A DNA stretch of 64,000 nt from Lachnospiraceae bacterium (GTDB taxonomy: Bacteria > Bacillota > Clostridia > Lachnospirales > Lachnospiraceae): positions 62,001 to 126,000 of the forward strand of contig CABJAW010000011.1 of NCBI GenBank assembly GCA_902363665.1, written 5' to 3'. Shown in pieces: positions 1-6,512 of this stretch. Positions within the stretch are counted from its first letter, which is position 1. Every line of letters begins with the position of its first letter. Below the pieces are notes generated by a model. The model was not told the origin of the DNA. It searched no databases and worked only from the letters and a program-made list of their open reading frames with translations. Made by a program: the position numbers and the translations under genes.

Positions 1-186
1 TGTGGTGGGACTACAAAGGAAAGATATCTAGAAATCCTTGAATTTACGCACTTTGTAGAGTTTTTCAGTTTCAACAAAATCGGTGAAAATCACAAGGAAA
101 AGTTGCTTGTGCAGAGAGTCACCGTTGTGGTTGCCTTAGACCTCGGTACGGGGAACACAAAAAATCCTGAATATGAAAGTGAATAG
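1..186 (+). CDS. C-terminal fragment of unrecognised protein, truncated by window start
   Basis: Frame 1 is open from the first base to a TAG ending at 186, giving about 61 residues of a protein whose start lies outside the window. I do not recognise the family. The visible part has an aromatic stretch (EFTHFVEFFSF), a hydrophobic run (VTVVVALDLGTG) and a charged tail. Because it is followed at once by a terminator-like hairpin, it is probably the last gene of its transcript. It could be a chance open frame, since only 61 codons are seen. Confidence 0.4.
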   Translation, partial: CGGTTKERYLEILEFTHFVEFFSFNKIGENHKEKLLVQRVTVVVALDLGTGNTKNPEYESE

Positions 187-211
187 TGGACTATCAGATA
201 TTTGATAGATT

Positions 212-249
212 ATAGGGATACTTGTTAAAAGCGGGTGTCCCTATTTTTT
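212..249 (+). terminator. Rho-independent terminator
   Basis: The arms 212-221 (ATAGGGATAC) and 235-244 (GTGTCCCTAT) pair over ten positions with one G-T wobble and a 13-nt loop, followed by a T run to 249. It separates the partial upstream gene from the DUF6075-like/ParA/ParB operon. A smaller palindrome (CTATCA/TGATAG, 191-208) lies just before it. Confidence 0.7.
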
Positions 250-310
250 ATGGGGCATTCCAGAAATGGAGTGTCTTTTTATACCTAAATATTAAAAATT
301 CAGGAGGAAA

Positions 311-784
311 ATGAAAATGACAAACACAGCGTTAAGAGCAGAGAATAGCAATTCTCGCACAATTACTTTCAAGAGCAGGGAACACGAAAAATTTTATGAG
401 GAATATCTGAAAAAATGCAGATATCAGGATGTCTACCATCGGGCTTTGGTTTATTGCCTGGGTATCGACAGAGACACAAGAAATAATGTGAATAAAATCT
501 ATAATTTTAAAACTGGATGTGTAAAAACGGAATGCCTGCTGGAAGGATGGCAGACTAGTGGAAGTTTACGGATTGTCCGTATGGCATTTAACCTTTACTG
601 TAATGGAACACCAAGTGTCGGAGATTATGAGGCAGAGGAAGATCAGTTAAAAGAGTGTCAGTATTATACCGTAGAAGATCTGTTTTGCTGCGGATATGCC
701 CGGTATTTTTGGGAAGCCATTAAAATCCGTTATCCAGAGTATTGTTTTTACAAAGACTGGGAGGATATGTATGCTGAAAATTAG
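311..784 (+). CDS. DUF6075-like small cytoplasmic protein
   Basis: A 157-residue protein with no signal peptide or membrane segment. The ATG at 311 follows GGAGG at 303-307; a second in-frame ATG two codons on could also serve. The sequence is rich in aromatic and cysteine residues, with a conserved-looking core (HEKFYEEYLKKCRYQDVYH, then LVYCLGID) that I associate with the DUF6075 family, common in clostridial conjugative elements and of unknown function. It is the first gene of a compact run leading to ParA/ParB/RepA, and its 3' end overlaps the next gene by 14 bases, which suggests translational coupling. The family name is from memory; any role is unknown. Confidence 0.7.
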   Translation: MKMTNTALRAENSNSRTITFKSREHEKFYEEYLKKCRYQDVYHRALVYCLGIDRDTRNNVNKIYNFKTGCVKTECLLEGWQTSGSLRIVRMAFNLYCNGTPSVGDYEAEEDQLKECQYYTVEDLFCCGYARYFWEAIKIRYPEYCFYKDWEDMYAEN

Positions 785-935
785 ATTACAGGGTACTTTG
801 AGGGACATTCAATGGTTTTGCCGTATTTTGGAAAATCATAAGGAATTGGATGTCCTGGAAGTATCTGATGCTTATGCAAATAAAGGAACAAGTAAATATT
901 TTCGTGTTTATGTAGAAGTAGAAGAAAAACAGTAA
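771..935 (+). CDS. DUF3970-like small protein
   Basis: A 54-residue protein starting at ATG 771. This start is chosen because GGGAGG lies just upstream (about 759-763) and because the N-terminus (MLKIRLQGTLRDIQWFCRI) matches what I know of the DUF3970 family of clostridial mobile elements. A longer open frame from 696 lacks a ribosome binding site and overlaps the previous gene extensively. It overlaps the end of the DUF6075-like gene and ends 15 bases before parA, so it is part of the same operon. Function is not known. Confidence 0.7.
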   Translation: MLKIRLQGTLRDIQWFCRILENHKELDVLEVSDAYANKGTSKYFRVYVEVEEKQ

Positions 936-950
936 ATCGGAGGAAGGTAT

Positions 951-1727
951 ATGTGTAAAGTAATTGCTATTGCAAATCAGAAGGGCGGAGTAGCCAAAAC
1001 AACGACAACCATCAATCTGGGAGCCGGACTGACAAAGAATGGGAAAAAAGTAGTGCTGGTAGATGCAGATCCGCAGGGACATCTGACAATGGGAATGGGA
1101 TTTCCCAAAAATCTCAAAGTGACTTTAAAGAGTATGATGGAAAATATCATCATGGGACTGGAGTTTGATCCAAAGGAAGCAGTCTTGCACCATGAAGAAG
1201 GGATGGATCTGATTCCGTCCAATAAATTGCTTGCCGGAATGGATATGTCCTTATTTACAGTTGAGGATAGGGAAAAAGTACTGAAAGAGTATCTGGAACT
1301 GTTGAAAGATGAATATGATTATATTCTGATTGACTGTATGCCATCATTGGGAATGCTGACAATCAATGCGTTGAGTGCAGCGGACAGTGTATTGATTCCG
1401 GTACAGCCACAATATTATGCGGCAGATGGACTTATGGAATTACTGAAAGTGGTAAAAGGAATCCATCAGAGGTTTAATTCGGAATTGCAGATAGAAGGTA
1501 TTTTGTTCACAATGGATAATTGCCGTTACAATAATGCAAAGAGAAACAAACAGGCAATTAAAACTACATATGGAAATGACATTAAGATTTTTGAGCAGAC
1601 GATTCCGAGAACGGAAAGTCTTGCAGAAACAGCATCTGAAGGTGTAAGTATATTTGCTTATGATGGAAAAAGCAAAGGGGCAGACAGTTACAGAGAACTG
1701 GTTCAGGAGGTGTTGAAACATGCGTAG
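951..1727 (+). CDS. parA: ParA-family partition ATPase
   Basis: A 258-residue soluble ATPase of the ParA/Soj/MinD class. It has the deviant Walker A motif NQKGGVAKTTT (residues 9-19, with the signature lysine at 11 and the P-loop lysine at 16), a Walker A' region (VLVDADPQGH) and a Walker B-like DYILIDCMPSLG. The start at ATG 951 follows GGAGG at 939-943. ParA proteins use ATP-dependent nucleoid binding to position DNA cargo bound by ParB. Here it overlaps parB by eight bases, so the two are probably translationally coupled and act together to stabilise a circular, replicating form of the element. Confidence 0.95.
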   Translation: MCKVIAIANQKGGVAKTTTTINLGAGLTKNGKKVVLVDADPQGHLTMGMGFPKNLKVTLKSMMENIIMGLEFDPKEAVLHHEEGMDLIPSNKLLAGMDMSLFTVEDREKVLKEYLELLKDEYDYILIDCMPSLGMLTINALSAADSVLIPVQPQYYAADGLMELLKVVKGIHQRFNSELQIEGILFTMDNCRYNNAKRNKQAIKTTYGNDIKIFEQTIPRTESLAETASEGVSIFAYDGKSKGADSYRELVQEVLKHA

Positions 1728-2625
1728 ACCGAAAAAAGAGATTCAGCTTACCTCTTATGATGAGTTACTGGGATTAGAAGAATCACCGGAAAAGAGTATG
1801 AACCAGATTGTGGAAATAGAACTGGAAAAGCTCTATCCTTTTAAAAATCATCCATTTCGTGTGAGCGATGATGAAAAAATGGATGAGACAGTAGAGAGTA
1901 TTAAAAACTACGGTGTTTTAAATCCTGCTCTGGTAAGACCCCGATCAGAAGGTGGATATGAACTGATTTCAGGTCACAGGAGAAAAAGAGGCTGTGAACT
2001 GTGTGGCAAAACAACTATGCCGGTCCTTGTCCGAAACTATACAGATGATGAAGCTGTCATAATTATGGTCGATTCCAACATTCAGCGTGAAAATATTCTG
2101 CCAAGTGAAAAGGCTCATGCCTATAAGATGAAATATGACGCTATGAAACACCAAGGAAGTAAAGGTGAAAAATATACGGCAGATATGGTTGGTGAAACAG
2201 CCGGGGACAGTGGAAGAACCGTGCAGAGATATATTCGTCTGGCTTCATTATCAGATGGATTATTGGAATATGTGGACGATAATAAAATCCCTATGATTGT
2301 GGGTGAAAAATTGTCTTATCTGAAACCACAGGAACAGGAATGGCTTCTGGAAGGAATTGTCAACAGTAATATCTTTCCGACAAAACAACAGGCAGAACAA
2401 TTAAAGGAATGCAGTGCAAATGGAAAATTAACTCAGGGTTATATCTATGCCGTTTTATTGAAAAAAGAAAACAGTAAAATCAATGTAACAATTCCGGCAA
2501 AAAAAATCGGCAATTATTTTCCAGAGACATATTCTAAAGAACAGATAGAAGAAGTTATTTTTATGCTTTTGGATAAGTGGAAAGAAAACAGAGAAGGAGT
2601 AGCAGATGCAGAAGATACAGTTTGA
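1720..2625 (+). CDS. parB: ParB/Spo0J-type partition protein
   Basis: A 301-residue protein with the ParB N-terminal nuclease-like fold: LYPFKNHPFRVSDDEKM (about residues 43-60), the ISGHRRKRGCEL motif (CTP-binding box region) and ENILPSEKAHAYKMKYDA. These are followed by a helix-turn-helix segment (VGETAGDSGRTVQRYIRLASL). It would bind parS-like sites and recruit ParA. Its start overlaps parA and its end overlaps the repA start by 20 bases, so the three form one translational unit. I did not identify a parS palindrome with confidence. Confidence 0.93.
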   Translation: MRRPKKEIQLTSYDELLGLEESPEKSMNQIVEIELEKLYPFKNHPFRVSDDEKMDETVESIKNYGVLNPALVRPRSEGGYELISGHRRKRGCELCGKTTMPVLVRNYTDDEAVIIMVDSNIQRENILPSEKAHAYKMKYDAMKHQGSKGEKYTADMVGETAGDSGRTVQRYIRLASLSDGLLEYVDDNKIPMIVGEKLSYLKPQEQEWLLEGIVNSNIFPTKQQAEQLKECSANGKLTQGYIYAVLLKKENSKINVTIPAKKIGNYFPETYSKEQIEEVIFMLLDKWKENREGVADAEDTV

Positions 2626-3781
2626 TTATTTTACGGGAATGGAAGCGGAACAATACAGCTTTTATCGTGTCCCGAAAGTGCTGTTTACAGAATCATGCTT
2701 TAAAGCTCTTTCTTGTGAAGCAAAGGTATTATACGGCCTGATGCTGGACCGTATGAGCCTGAGTATTAAAAACCGCTGGCTGGATTCAGAGGACAGAGTA
2801 TATATTATTTTCACGGTGGAAGAAATTGCAGAGCTGATGAACTGTGGAACCCAAAAGGCAGTGAAGCTGGTAAAAGAGCTGGACAGTAATAATGGGATTG
2901 GACTGATTGAAAAGAAACGTCTGGGACTGGGAAAGCCTAATGTTATTTATGTGAAAAATTTTATGCTCAGAGAAGTGCCAGACCAAAAGCCGATGGATAG
3001 CTGTGCAGATTTGCAATCAGAGCAGAAAAATCATAGAAAATGTGCAGATCTGCAATCTGAGCAGGGAAACCATGAAGAATGTGCAAATCTGCAATCAGAA
3101 GCTGAGAATAGGGAAAAAACAGGTACTTTTCTGAATTGTGAAAATCATCATTCAGGAGTAGTGAAATCCACAATTCAGGATTGTGTGGAATCACAATTAC
3201 AGAATGGTGAAAATCACAATTCAGGAATGATGAAAACCACAAATCAAGAATTTTCAGAATCACAATTCCAAAATGGTGAAAATCATCATTCAAGAATAGT
3301 GGAAATCACAAAACCAGAATATCCGAAATCACAATCTAATAATACTGATATTAACAAGACTGATATTAGTGAAACTGAGATAAATCAATCCTATCCAATC
3401 ATATCAGGTAATCTGAAAAAGAAAAGGGATGTGATGGAGGAGATGCGGACATATCGGGAAGTGATTCATGAAAATATAGATTATCAATATCATGCCAGAG
3501 AAGATGTGGATGAACTGGTAGAACTGATGATTGAAGTTATGATGATGCCGGAGGACAGTATGATTCGGATTGCAGGGACAGAAAAGCCAGTTGCTTTGGT
3601 GAAAAGCAGGTTTATGAAGCTGAATTATTCACATATCGAATATGTGCTGTTTTGTCTGAATCGAAATACGACCAAGGTTGGAAACATTAAAGCATATCTT
3701 TTGACTGCCCTGTATAATGCCCCGGCAACGATAAACAGCTATTATCAGGCAGAGGTTAATCACGATATGTATGGAGGATAA
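2606..3781 (+). CDS. repA: RepA N-terminal-type replication initiator
   Basis: A 391-residue protein. Residues 1 to about 120 look like the RepA_N winged-helix initiator domain (FYRVPKVLFTESCFKALSCEAKVLYGLMLDR is the hallmark region, then a wing ending in KPNVIYVKNF). The middle (about residues 133-245) is low complexity, made of two repeat arrays described separately. The C-terminal part (about 275-391: DVMEEMRTYREVIHENIDY onward) resembles DUF6017, often paired with RepA_N. The ATG at 2606 follows GAGAAGGAG. RepA_N proteins start theta replication of Gram-positive plasmids, with the origin commonly inside the variable middle of the rep gene. Next to parAB it implies that the excised element can replicate and segregate. 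Confidence 0.88.
   Translation: MQKIQFDYFTGMEAEQYSFYRVPKVLFTESCFKALSCEAKVLYGLMLDRMSLSIKNRWLDSEDRVYIIFTVEEIAELMNCGTQKAVKLVKELDSNNGIGLIEKKRLGLGKPNVIYVKNFMLREVPDQKPMDSCADLQSEQKNHRKCADLQSEQGNHEECANLQSEAENREKTGTFLNCENHHSGVVKSTIQDCVESQLQNGENHNSGMMKTTNQEFSESQFQNGENHHSRIVEITKPEYPKSQSNNTDINKTDISETEINQSYPIISGNLKKKRDVMEEMRTYREVIHENIDYQYHAREDVDELVELMIEVMMMPEDSMIRIAGTEKPVALVKSRFMKLNYSHIEYVLFCLNRNTTKVGNIKAYLLTALYNAPATINSYYQAEVNHDMYGG
3002..3340 (+). repeat. Two tandem repeat arrays inside repA: 3 x 39 bp and 3 x 69 bp
   Basis: Array one spans 3002-3118: three 39-bp units beginning TGTGCA(G/A)AT(T/C)TGCAATC, each coding for 13 residues that start C-A-(D/N)-L-Q-S-E. Array two spans 3134-3340: three 69-bp units (3134-3202, 3203-3271, 3272-3340) beginning AAT(T/G)GTGAAAATCA, each coding for 23 residues (N-x-E-N-H-x-S ... 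E/K-S-Q). Both arrays keep the reading frame. In RepA_N plasmids the replication origin is usually within this part of the rep gene, so these units are candidate initiator-binding iterons. That function is inferred. Confidence 0.8.
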
Positions 3782-3787
3782 AGGAAC

Positions 3788-4126
3788 ATGAGAAATATGA
3801 TAAAAAAAGTTATTGTTCCAGCACTGGTGATTGTTGTATTGTTTGCAGTGTTGAGACCGCTTTGTATCCAGGATGGGAAGTGCAATTATTTATTGCTGTT
3901 GCTACTGATGGGGATACCATTCGGAATTGGAAAAATGTGTGTCTGGATGGTTCCAAGAGGGTTTGACCTTGGAGGAACACTGGCAGTATGGACAATGAAT
4001 TTTCTGATCGGAGGATTGATAGGAAGTGTCGTTCTTCTGGCAATGGTTGGACAGGCAATCATTTATCTTAGTGTTTTCCTGCTCACAGTTATTACAGGAA
4101 TACATAAAATACCGAGAATAAAATGA
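3788..4126 (+). CDS. Small integral membrane protein (DUF6050-like)
   Basis: A 112-residue protein with about four hydrophobic segments: VIVPALVIVVLFAVL, YLLLLLLMGIPFGIG, a segment around GFDLGGTLAVWTMNFLIG, and a long C-terminal one (GSVVLLAMVGQAIIYLSVFL). It begins seven bases after repA and is followed by a strong terminator, so it closes the partition/replication operon. I associate this position and sequence type with DUF6050 of clostridial conjugative elements; the function is unknown. The start at ATG 3788 follows GGAGG at 3774-3778. Confidence 0.65.
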   Translation: MRNMIKKVIVPALVIVVLFAVLRPLCIQDGKCNYLLLLLLMGIPFGIGKMCVWMVPRGFDLGGTLAVWTMNFLIGGLIGSVVLLAMVGQAIIYLSVFLLTVITGIHKIPRIK

Positions 4127-4140
4127 AATAGATCTTTTGA

Positions 4141-4173
4141 AAAGCAGCTAAGACAAAATTAGCTGCTTTTTTT
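4141..4173 (+). terminator. Strong Rho-independent terminator
   Basis: A perfect 11-bp stem, AAAGCAGCTAA (4141-4151) with TTAGCTGCTTT (4159-4169), has a 7-nt loop and is followed by a T run. It ends the DUF6075/parA/parB/repA operon. Confidence 0.88.
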
Positions 4174-4180
4174 CTGGAAA

Positions 4181-4203
4181 CTTTGCGACACAATGTCGTA
4201 AAG
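4181..4203. promoter_or_regulatory. Inverted repeat, candidate operator of the XRE gene
   Basis: CTTTGCGACA (4181-4190) and TGTCGTAAAG (4194-4203) form a 10-bp inverted repeat with a 3-nt spacer and one G-T position. It lies 33 bp upstream of the XRE start codon, where a promoter is expected. An autoregulatory operator is the simplest reading, but a clear -35/-10 pair was not found. No T run follows the downstream arm, so a terminator is less likely. Confidence 0.5.
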
Positions 4204-4235
4204 CTGGGATAAATTGCAGGAAAGGAGACACCGTA

Positions 4236-4592
4236 TTGAGCAATCGTGCAATTTCCACAGAACTTATTGAATTGGGAGAACGGATCAGAAAACGCAGGCA
4301 GGAAATGAAGTTGTCACAGGAATCTTTTGCGGAAAAAGCAGGTATCAGTGTCAATACGGTCAGCAGGATAGAAGGAGGGCAAACGGCAATGTCTGTTGAG
4401 ATTTTCAGGAAGATGATTGAGATCCTGGAAACAGATGCCAATATCCTGATGGGAAAAGAGGGGGACGATGCAGAAAAAAGAAAGCAGTTTGAGGAAGTAT
4501 TTTATCGTATTCAGAAGATGGAATGGAAAGAGCAGAAAATTATCATGCAGACAATAGATTCACTGATAGAAAGTTTTAATGAGTACAGGTGA
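4236..4592 (+). CDS. XRE-family transcriptional regulator
   Basis: A 118-residue protein with an N-terminal Cro/cI-type helix-turn-helix (residues about 10-65: ELGERIRKRRQEMKLSQES, then AGISVNTVSRIEGG) and a short C-terminal helical region. The start is TTG at 4236, preceded by AAAGGAG at 4221-4227 with 8-nt spacing; no ATG in the frame lies near a ribosome binding site. It sits between two palindromic sequences (4181-4203 and 4588-4601), which suggests autoregulation and perhaps control of the sigma-factor genes downstream. Its targets are unknown. Confidence 0.88.
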   Translation: MSNRAISTELIELGERIRKRRQEMKLSQESFAEKAGISVNTVSRIEGGQTAMSVEIFRKMIEILETDANILMGKEGDDAEKRKQFEEVFYRIQKMEWKEQKIIMQTIDSLIESFNEYR

Positions 4593-4639
4593 AATTTCAC
4601 CATATATGGGGTGTAAAACAAAAAAACTCCCCATATATG
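4588..4639. promoter_or_regulatory. Two adjacent palindromes at the end of the XRE gene
   Basis: A perfect 14-bp palindrome GGTGAAATTTCACC (4588-4601) spans the XRE stop codon. It is followed at once by CATATATGGGG (4601-4611) and CCCCATATATG (4629-4639), a perfect 11-bp inverted repeat with a 17-nt A-rich loop. The second could be a terminator on the minus strand or a bidirectional hairpin; the first looks like a dimer-binding site. The assignments are inferred. Confidence 0.5.
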
Positions 4640-4718
4640 CTAAGGATAATAGTTTTTTGTGCTGTTAAAATAGCAAACAGAGAGAAAGAGACAGAAACAA
4701 GGAAGGGAGATAGGATTG

Positions 4719-4868
4719 ATGACCAGACAAGAAAATTTAATCTATCGGAAGCAGTGTCCCTATGATGCAATGGGAGACTATTCTGTTTTAATGGAAAATG
4801 AAAAGAACATAAAAACGGAAAGAAATGCAAAGAAGTCTGACCGGGACATCAGACGGAAAATAAAATAG
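4719..4868 (+). CDS. Small basic protein, unrecognised
   Basis: A 49-residue reading frame with ATG at 4719 preceded by GGAAGGGAGA (4701-4710). The product begins MTRQENLIYRKQCPYDAMG and ends in a lysine/arginine-rich tail (DRDIRRKIK). There is no membrane segment and only one cysteine. It lies alone between the XRE gene and a long hairpin. It is too short to assign. The good ribosome binding site and biased composition favour a real gene, but a chance frame is possible. Confidence 0.5.
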   Translation: MTRQENLIYRKQCPYDAMGDYSVLMENEKNIKTERNAKKSDRDIRRKIK

Positions 4869-4888
4869 AGGATGCTGTAAATTAGCAG

Positions 4889-4962
4889 AAAGGGCAGTAA
4901 GGAAGTTTCAGGCTCTCGTTAAAAAAAACGGGTGTGCCGGAAGCTGTTTTTTACTGCCCTTT
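4889..4962 (+). terminator. Long-loop hairpin, terminator or leader structure
   Basis: AAAGGGCAGTAA (4889-4900) and TTACTGCCCTTT (4951-4962) form a perfect 12-bp stem around a 50-nt loop that contains an A8 run. A second pairing, ATCAGCA (about 4973-4979) with TGCTGAT (about 4995-5001), follows before the sigma-factor start. A terminator of the small ORF, or an RNA leader of the sigma gene, both fit. Confidence 0.5.
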
Positions 4963-5037
4963 TGCCAGTAGATCAGCAATAATCCTATCCTTTCTGCTGA
5001 TGGGCACCTGTTGCCAGCAGGCAGAAGGGTGGTAATC

Positions 5038-5673
5038 ATGCTGACATTGCAGGAATTGAAACAGGTTGTAGGTAACAGGGAAGAAAGAAGAAAGGTTCCG
5101 TCCGCCAGGTATTTAAGAGAAAACGATGTGGCAGTTGTAAAGCAGAGACTGATAGATGGTGCGGAAATTATTGCGTATCAGACAGGATATGTTTTCTATT
5201 GCGTGGGTGATTATGGAACGGTTTTTCCTTTATTTACCTGTCGAGATTATGTATATGAAGCAGGAAGAAAAATAACAGTTGTTAAGGAAGATTTTTTTGA
5301 TAATCAGCCCTGGTATGTGCGGTTGATATTAGAAGGTGAAGATCGGCTGTGCAGGAACAGGGAGGTACGAGAACATAATAATTGCATTTCATACAGCCAT
5401 ATTTCAGAAGGCTGGTGTGAATTGGTGGATAAAAGGCAGAATGTACTTGAAAAACTGATCATAGAAGAAGCTATTGGAGAATTCATGGATCTGCTGACTG
5501 ACCGGCAGAGACAGGTAATCCATCAAATTTATTTTCAGCAGCGTACACAAAGAGAAGTGTCACGGGTGTTTGGAATTACAGAACCGGCAGTATCAAAATG
5601 TATTTCACAGGCAAAGCAGAAAATGAGAAGAAATGCAGGCAGACTGATCGGAGTGCTTCAGAAGGGAGAATAA
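5038..5673 (+). CDS. Sigma-70 region 4-type protein
   Basis: A 211-residue protein whose C-terminal third (about residues 150-205) is a sigma region 4 helix-turn-helix: LLTDRQRQVIHQIYFQQRTQREVSRVFGITEPAVSKCISQ. The N-terminal part has no recognisable region 2 and is of unknown fold. ATG 5038 is chosen because GAAGGGTGG precedes it; a TTG at 5011 opens a longer frame without a ribosome binding site. Proteins like this are found in pairs in clostridial conjugative elements and probably regulate transfer or cargo genes. It is followed after three bases by a second sigma-like gene. Confidence 0.8.
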   Translation: MLTLQELKQVVGNREERRKVPSARYLRENDVAVVKQRLIDGAEIIAYQTGYVFYCVGDYGTVFPLFTCRDYVYEAGRKITVVKEDFFDNQPWYVRLILEGEDRLCRNREVREHNNCISYSHISEGWCELVDKRQNVLEKLIIEEAIGEFMDLLTDRQRQVIHQIYFQQRTQREVSRVFGITEPAVSKCISQAKQKMRRNAGRLIGVLQKGE

Positions 5674-5676
5674 AAG

Positions 5677-6099
5677 ATGCGTGGTAAAAAACCAAAGGAA
5701 AGACAACGGTATGTGCTGCGTGTAAATGAAACTCTCATAGAAGTTACCAGAGACGTATATCTGGCATGGTACCAGTCAAGAAGAAAAGAAAGATACCAGC
5801 TTGAAAAAATGCAGAAAAATGGTGTGTGCGGAATAGAAAAAGTAGGGGAAACGAGTTACAACAGTTATTTGCATATATTATCACCAGAAGAAATAGTCAT
5901 CAGGGTGTCAGAAATACAAGAGCTGCAGGAAGCACTGAAATATTTGTCTGAAGAAGAAATGGAATTGATAAGATTATTATTTTTTGAAGAGTACACAGTT
6001 AAAAAAACAGCACAGTATTTCGGGTGTTGTACAAAGACAATCAGAAACAGGAAAAACAAAGTATTGCAGAAACTAAAAGACAGGCTGGAAACTTTGTAA
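5677..6099 (+). CDS. Second sigma-70 region 4-type protein
   Basis: A 140-residue protein with a region 4-like C-terminus (EALKYLSEEEMELIRLLFF, then TVKKTAQYFGCCTKTIRNRKNKVL). The N-terminus (RYVLRVNETLIEVTRDVYLAWYQSRRKERYQ) is typical of the short sigma factors found in these elements. ATG 5677 follows AGAAGGGAG at the end of the previous gene. The two genes are almost certainly co-transcribed. Their target promoters are not known; the unusual leader of the next gene is an obvious candidate. Confidence 0.8.
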   Translation: MRGKKPKERQRYVLRVNETLIEVTRDVYLAWYQSRRKERYQLEKMQKNGVCGIEKVGETSYNSYLHILSPEEIVIRVSEIQELQEALKYLSEEEMELIRLLFFEEYTVKKTAQYFGCCTKTIRNRKNKVLQKLKDRLETL

Positions 6100-6119
6100 G
6101 TTTTTGCTGTTTCAAAAAA

Positions 6120-6434
6120 ATTTTATAAAAAAATTTCAAACAGGTTAATTTTTGCCCTTTCACACATGCGGTTAGTGGAGGGGCAAATGTCTATTTTAAT
6201 TCAAAACAATAAATTCCCCCCTAAAAGTGAACCTTGACAATTTCATATCAGCAGCAAGAGGATACCTGAATTTCCCAGCTACGCATCTGGCGGCGGGCAT
6301 TCGGTGACAACGTGAAGGGCAATGGATGAGAGGCACCCTTGGCAGGAATGATTACGAATTACCTCTTGCGGCTTAAATAGCTCAATCCTGTTTTTATTTA
6401 AAAGTCAATCCAAGACATAAGGGAGGTGGTTCCT
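6120..6434 (+). promoter_or_regulatory. Long leader of the surface-protein gene, possibly structured RNA
   Basis: This 409-bp gap (6100-6508) holds no gene except the leader peptide at its end. It contains a TTGACA hexamer (6234-6239) without a good -10. It also has GCAAGAGG (6254-6261) exactly complementary to CCTCTTGC (6362-6369), and inside this pairing an AGAGG and an AAGGG/CCCTT pair that could form alternative stems. The GC-rich stretch between about 6275 and 6370 contrasts with the AT-rich flanks. This suggests a folded 5' leader with mutually exclusive stems. A sigma factor from the genes just upstream may be needed for its promoter. No known riboswitch class was recognised. Confidence 0.4.
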
Positions 6435-6512
6435 ATGATTGATTCATGCAGGTGTAAGCCTGAACGAAAGTGGAGTAAATTATCGAAGAAAGAGAGGACT
6501 CAGTCAAAATGA
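6435..6512 (+). CDS. 25-residue leader peptide coupled to the surface protein
   Basis: ATG 6435 is preceded by a strong AAGGGAGGTGG (about 6419-6428). The frame codes for 25 residues (MIDSCRCKPERKWSKLSKKE, then RTQSK) and stops at TGA 6510-6512, overlapping the ATG at 6509 of the large surface protein as ATGA. The peptide is very basic and contains two cysteines. The overlap means translation of the big gene can be coupled to this leader, whose own ribosome binding site is far better than that of the big gene. Confidence 0.6.
   Translation: MIDSCRCKPERKWSKLSKKERTQSK

Noticed and set aside
3002..3340. CRISPR-like array
   Set aside because: The repeats are coding, 39 and 69 bp long, directly adjacent without unique spacers, and keep the reading frame of repA.
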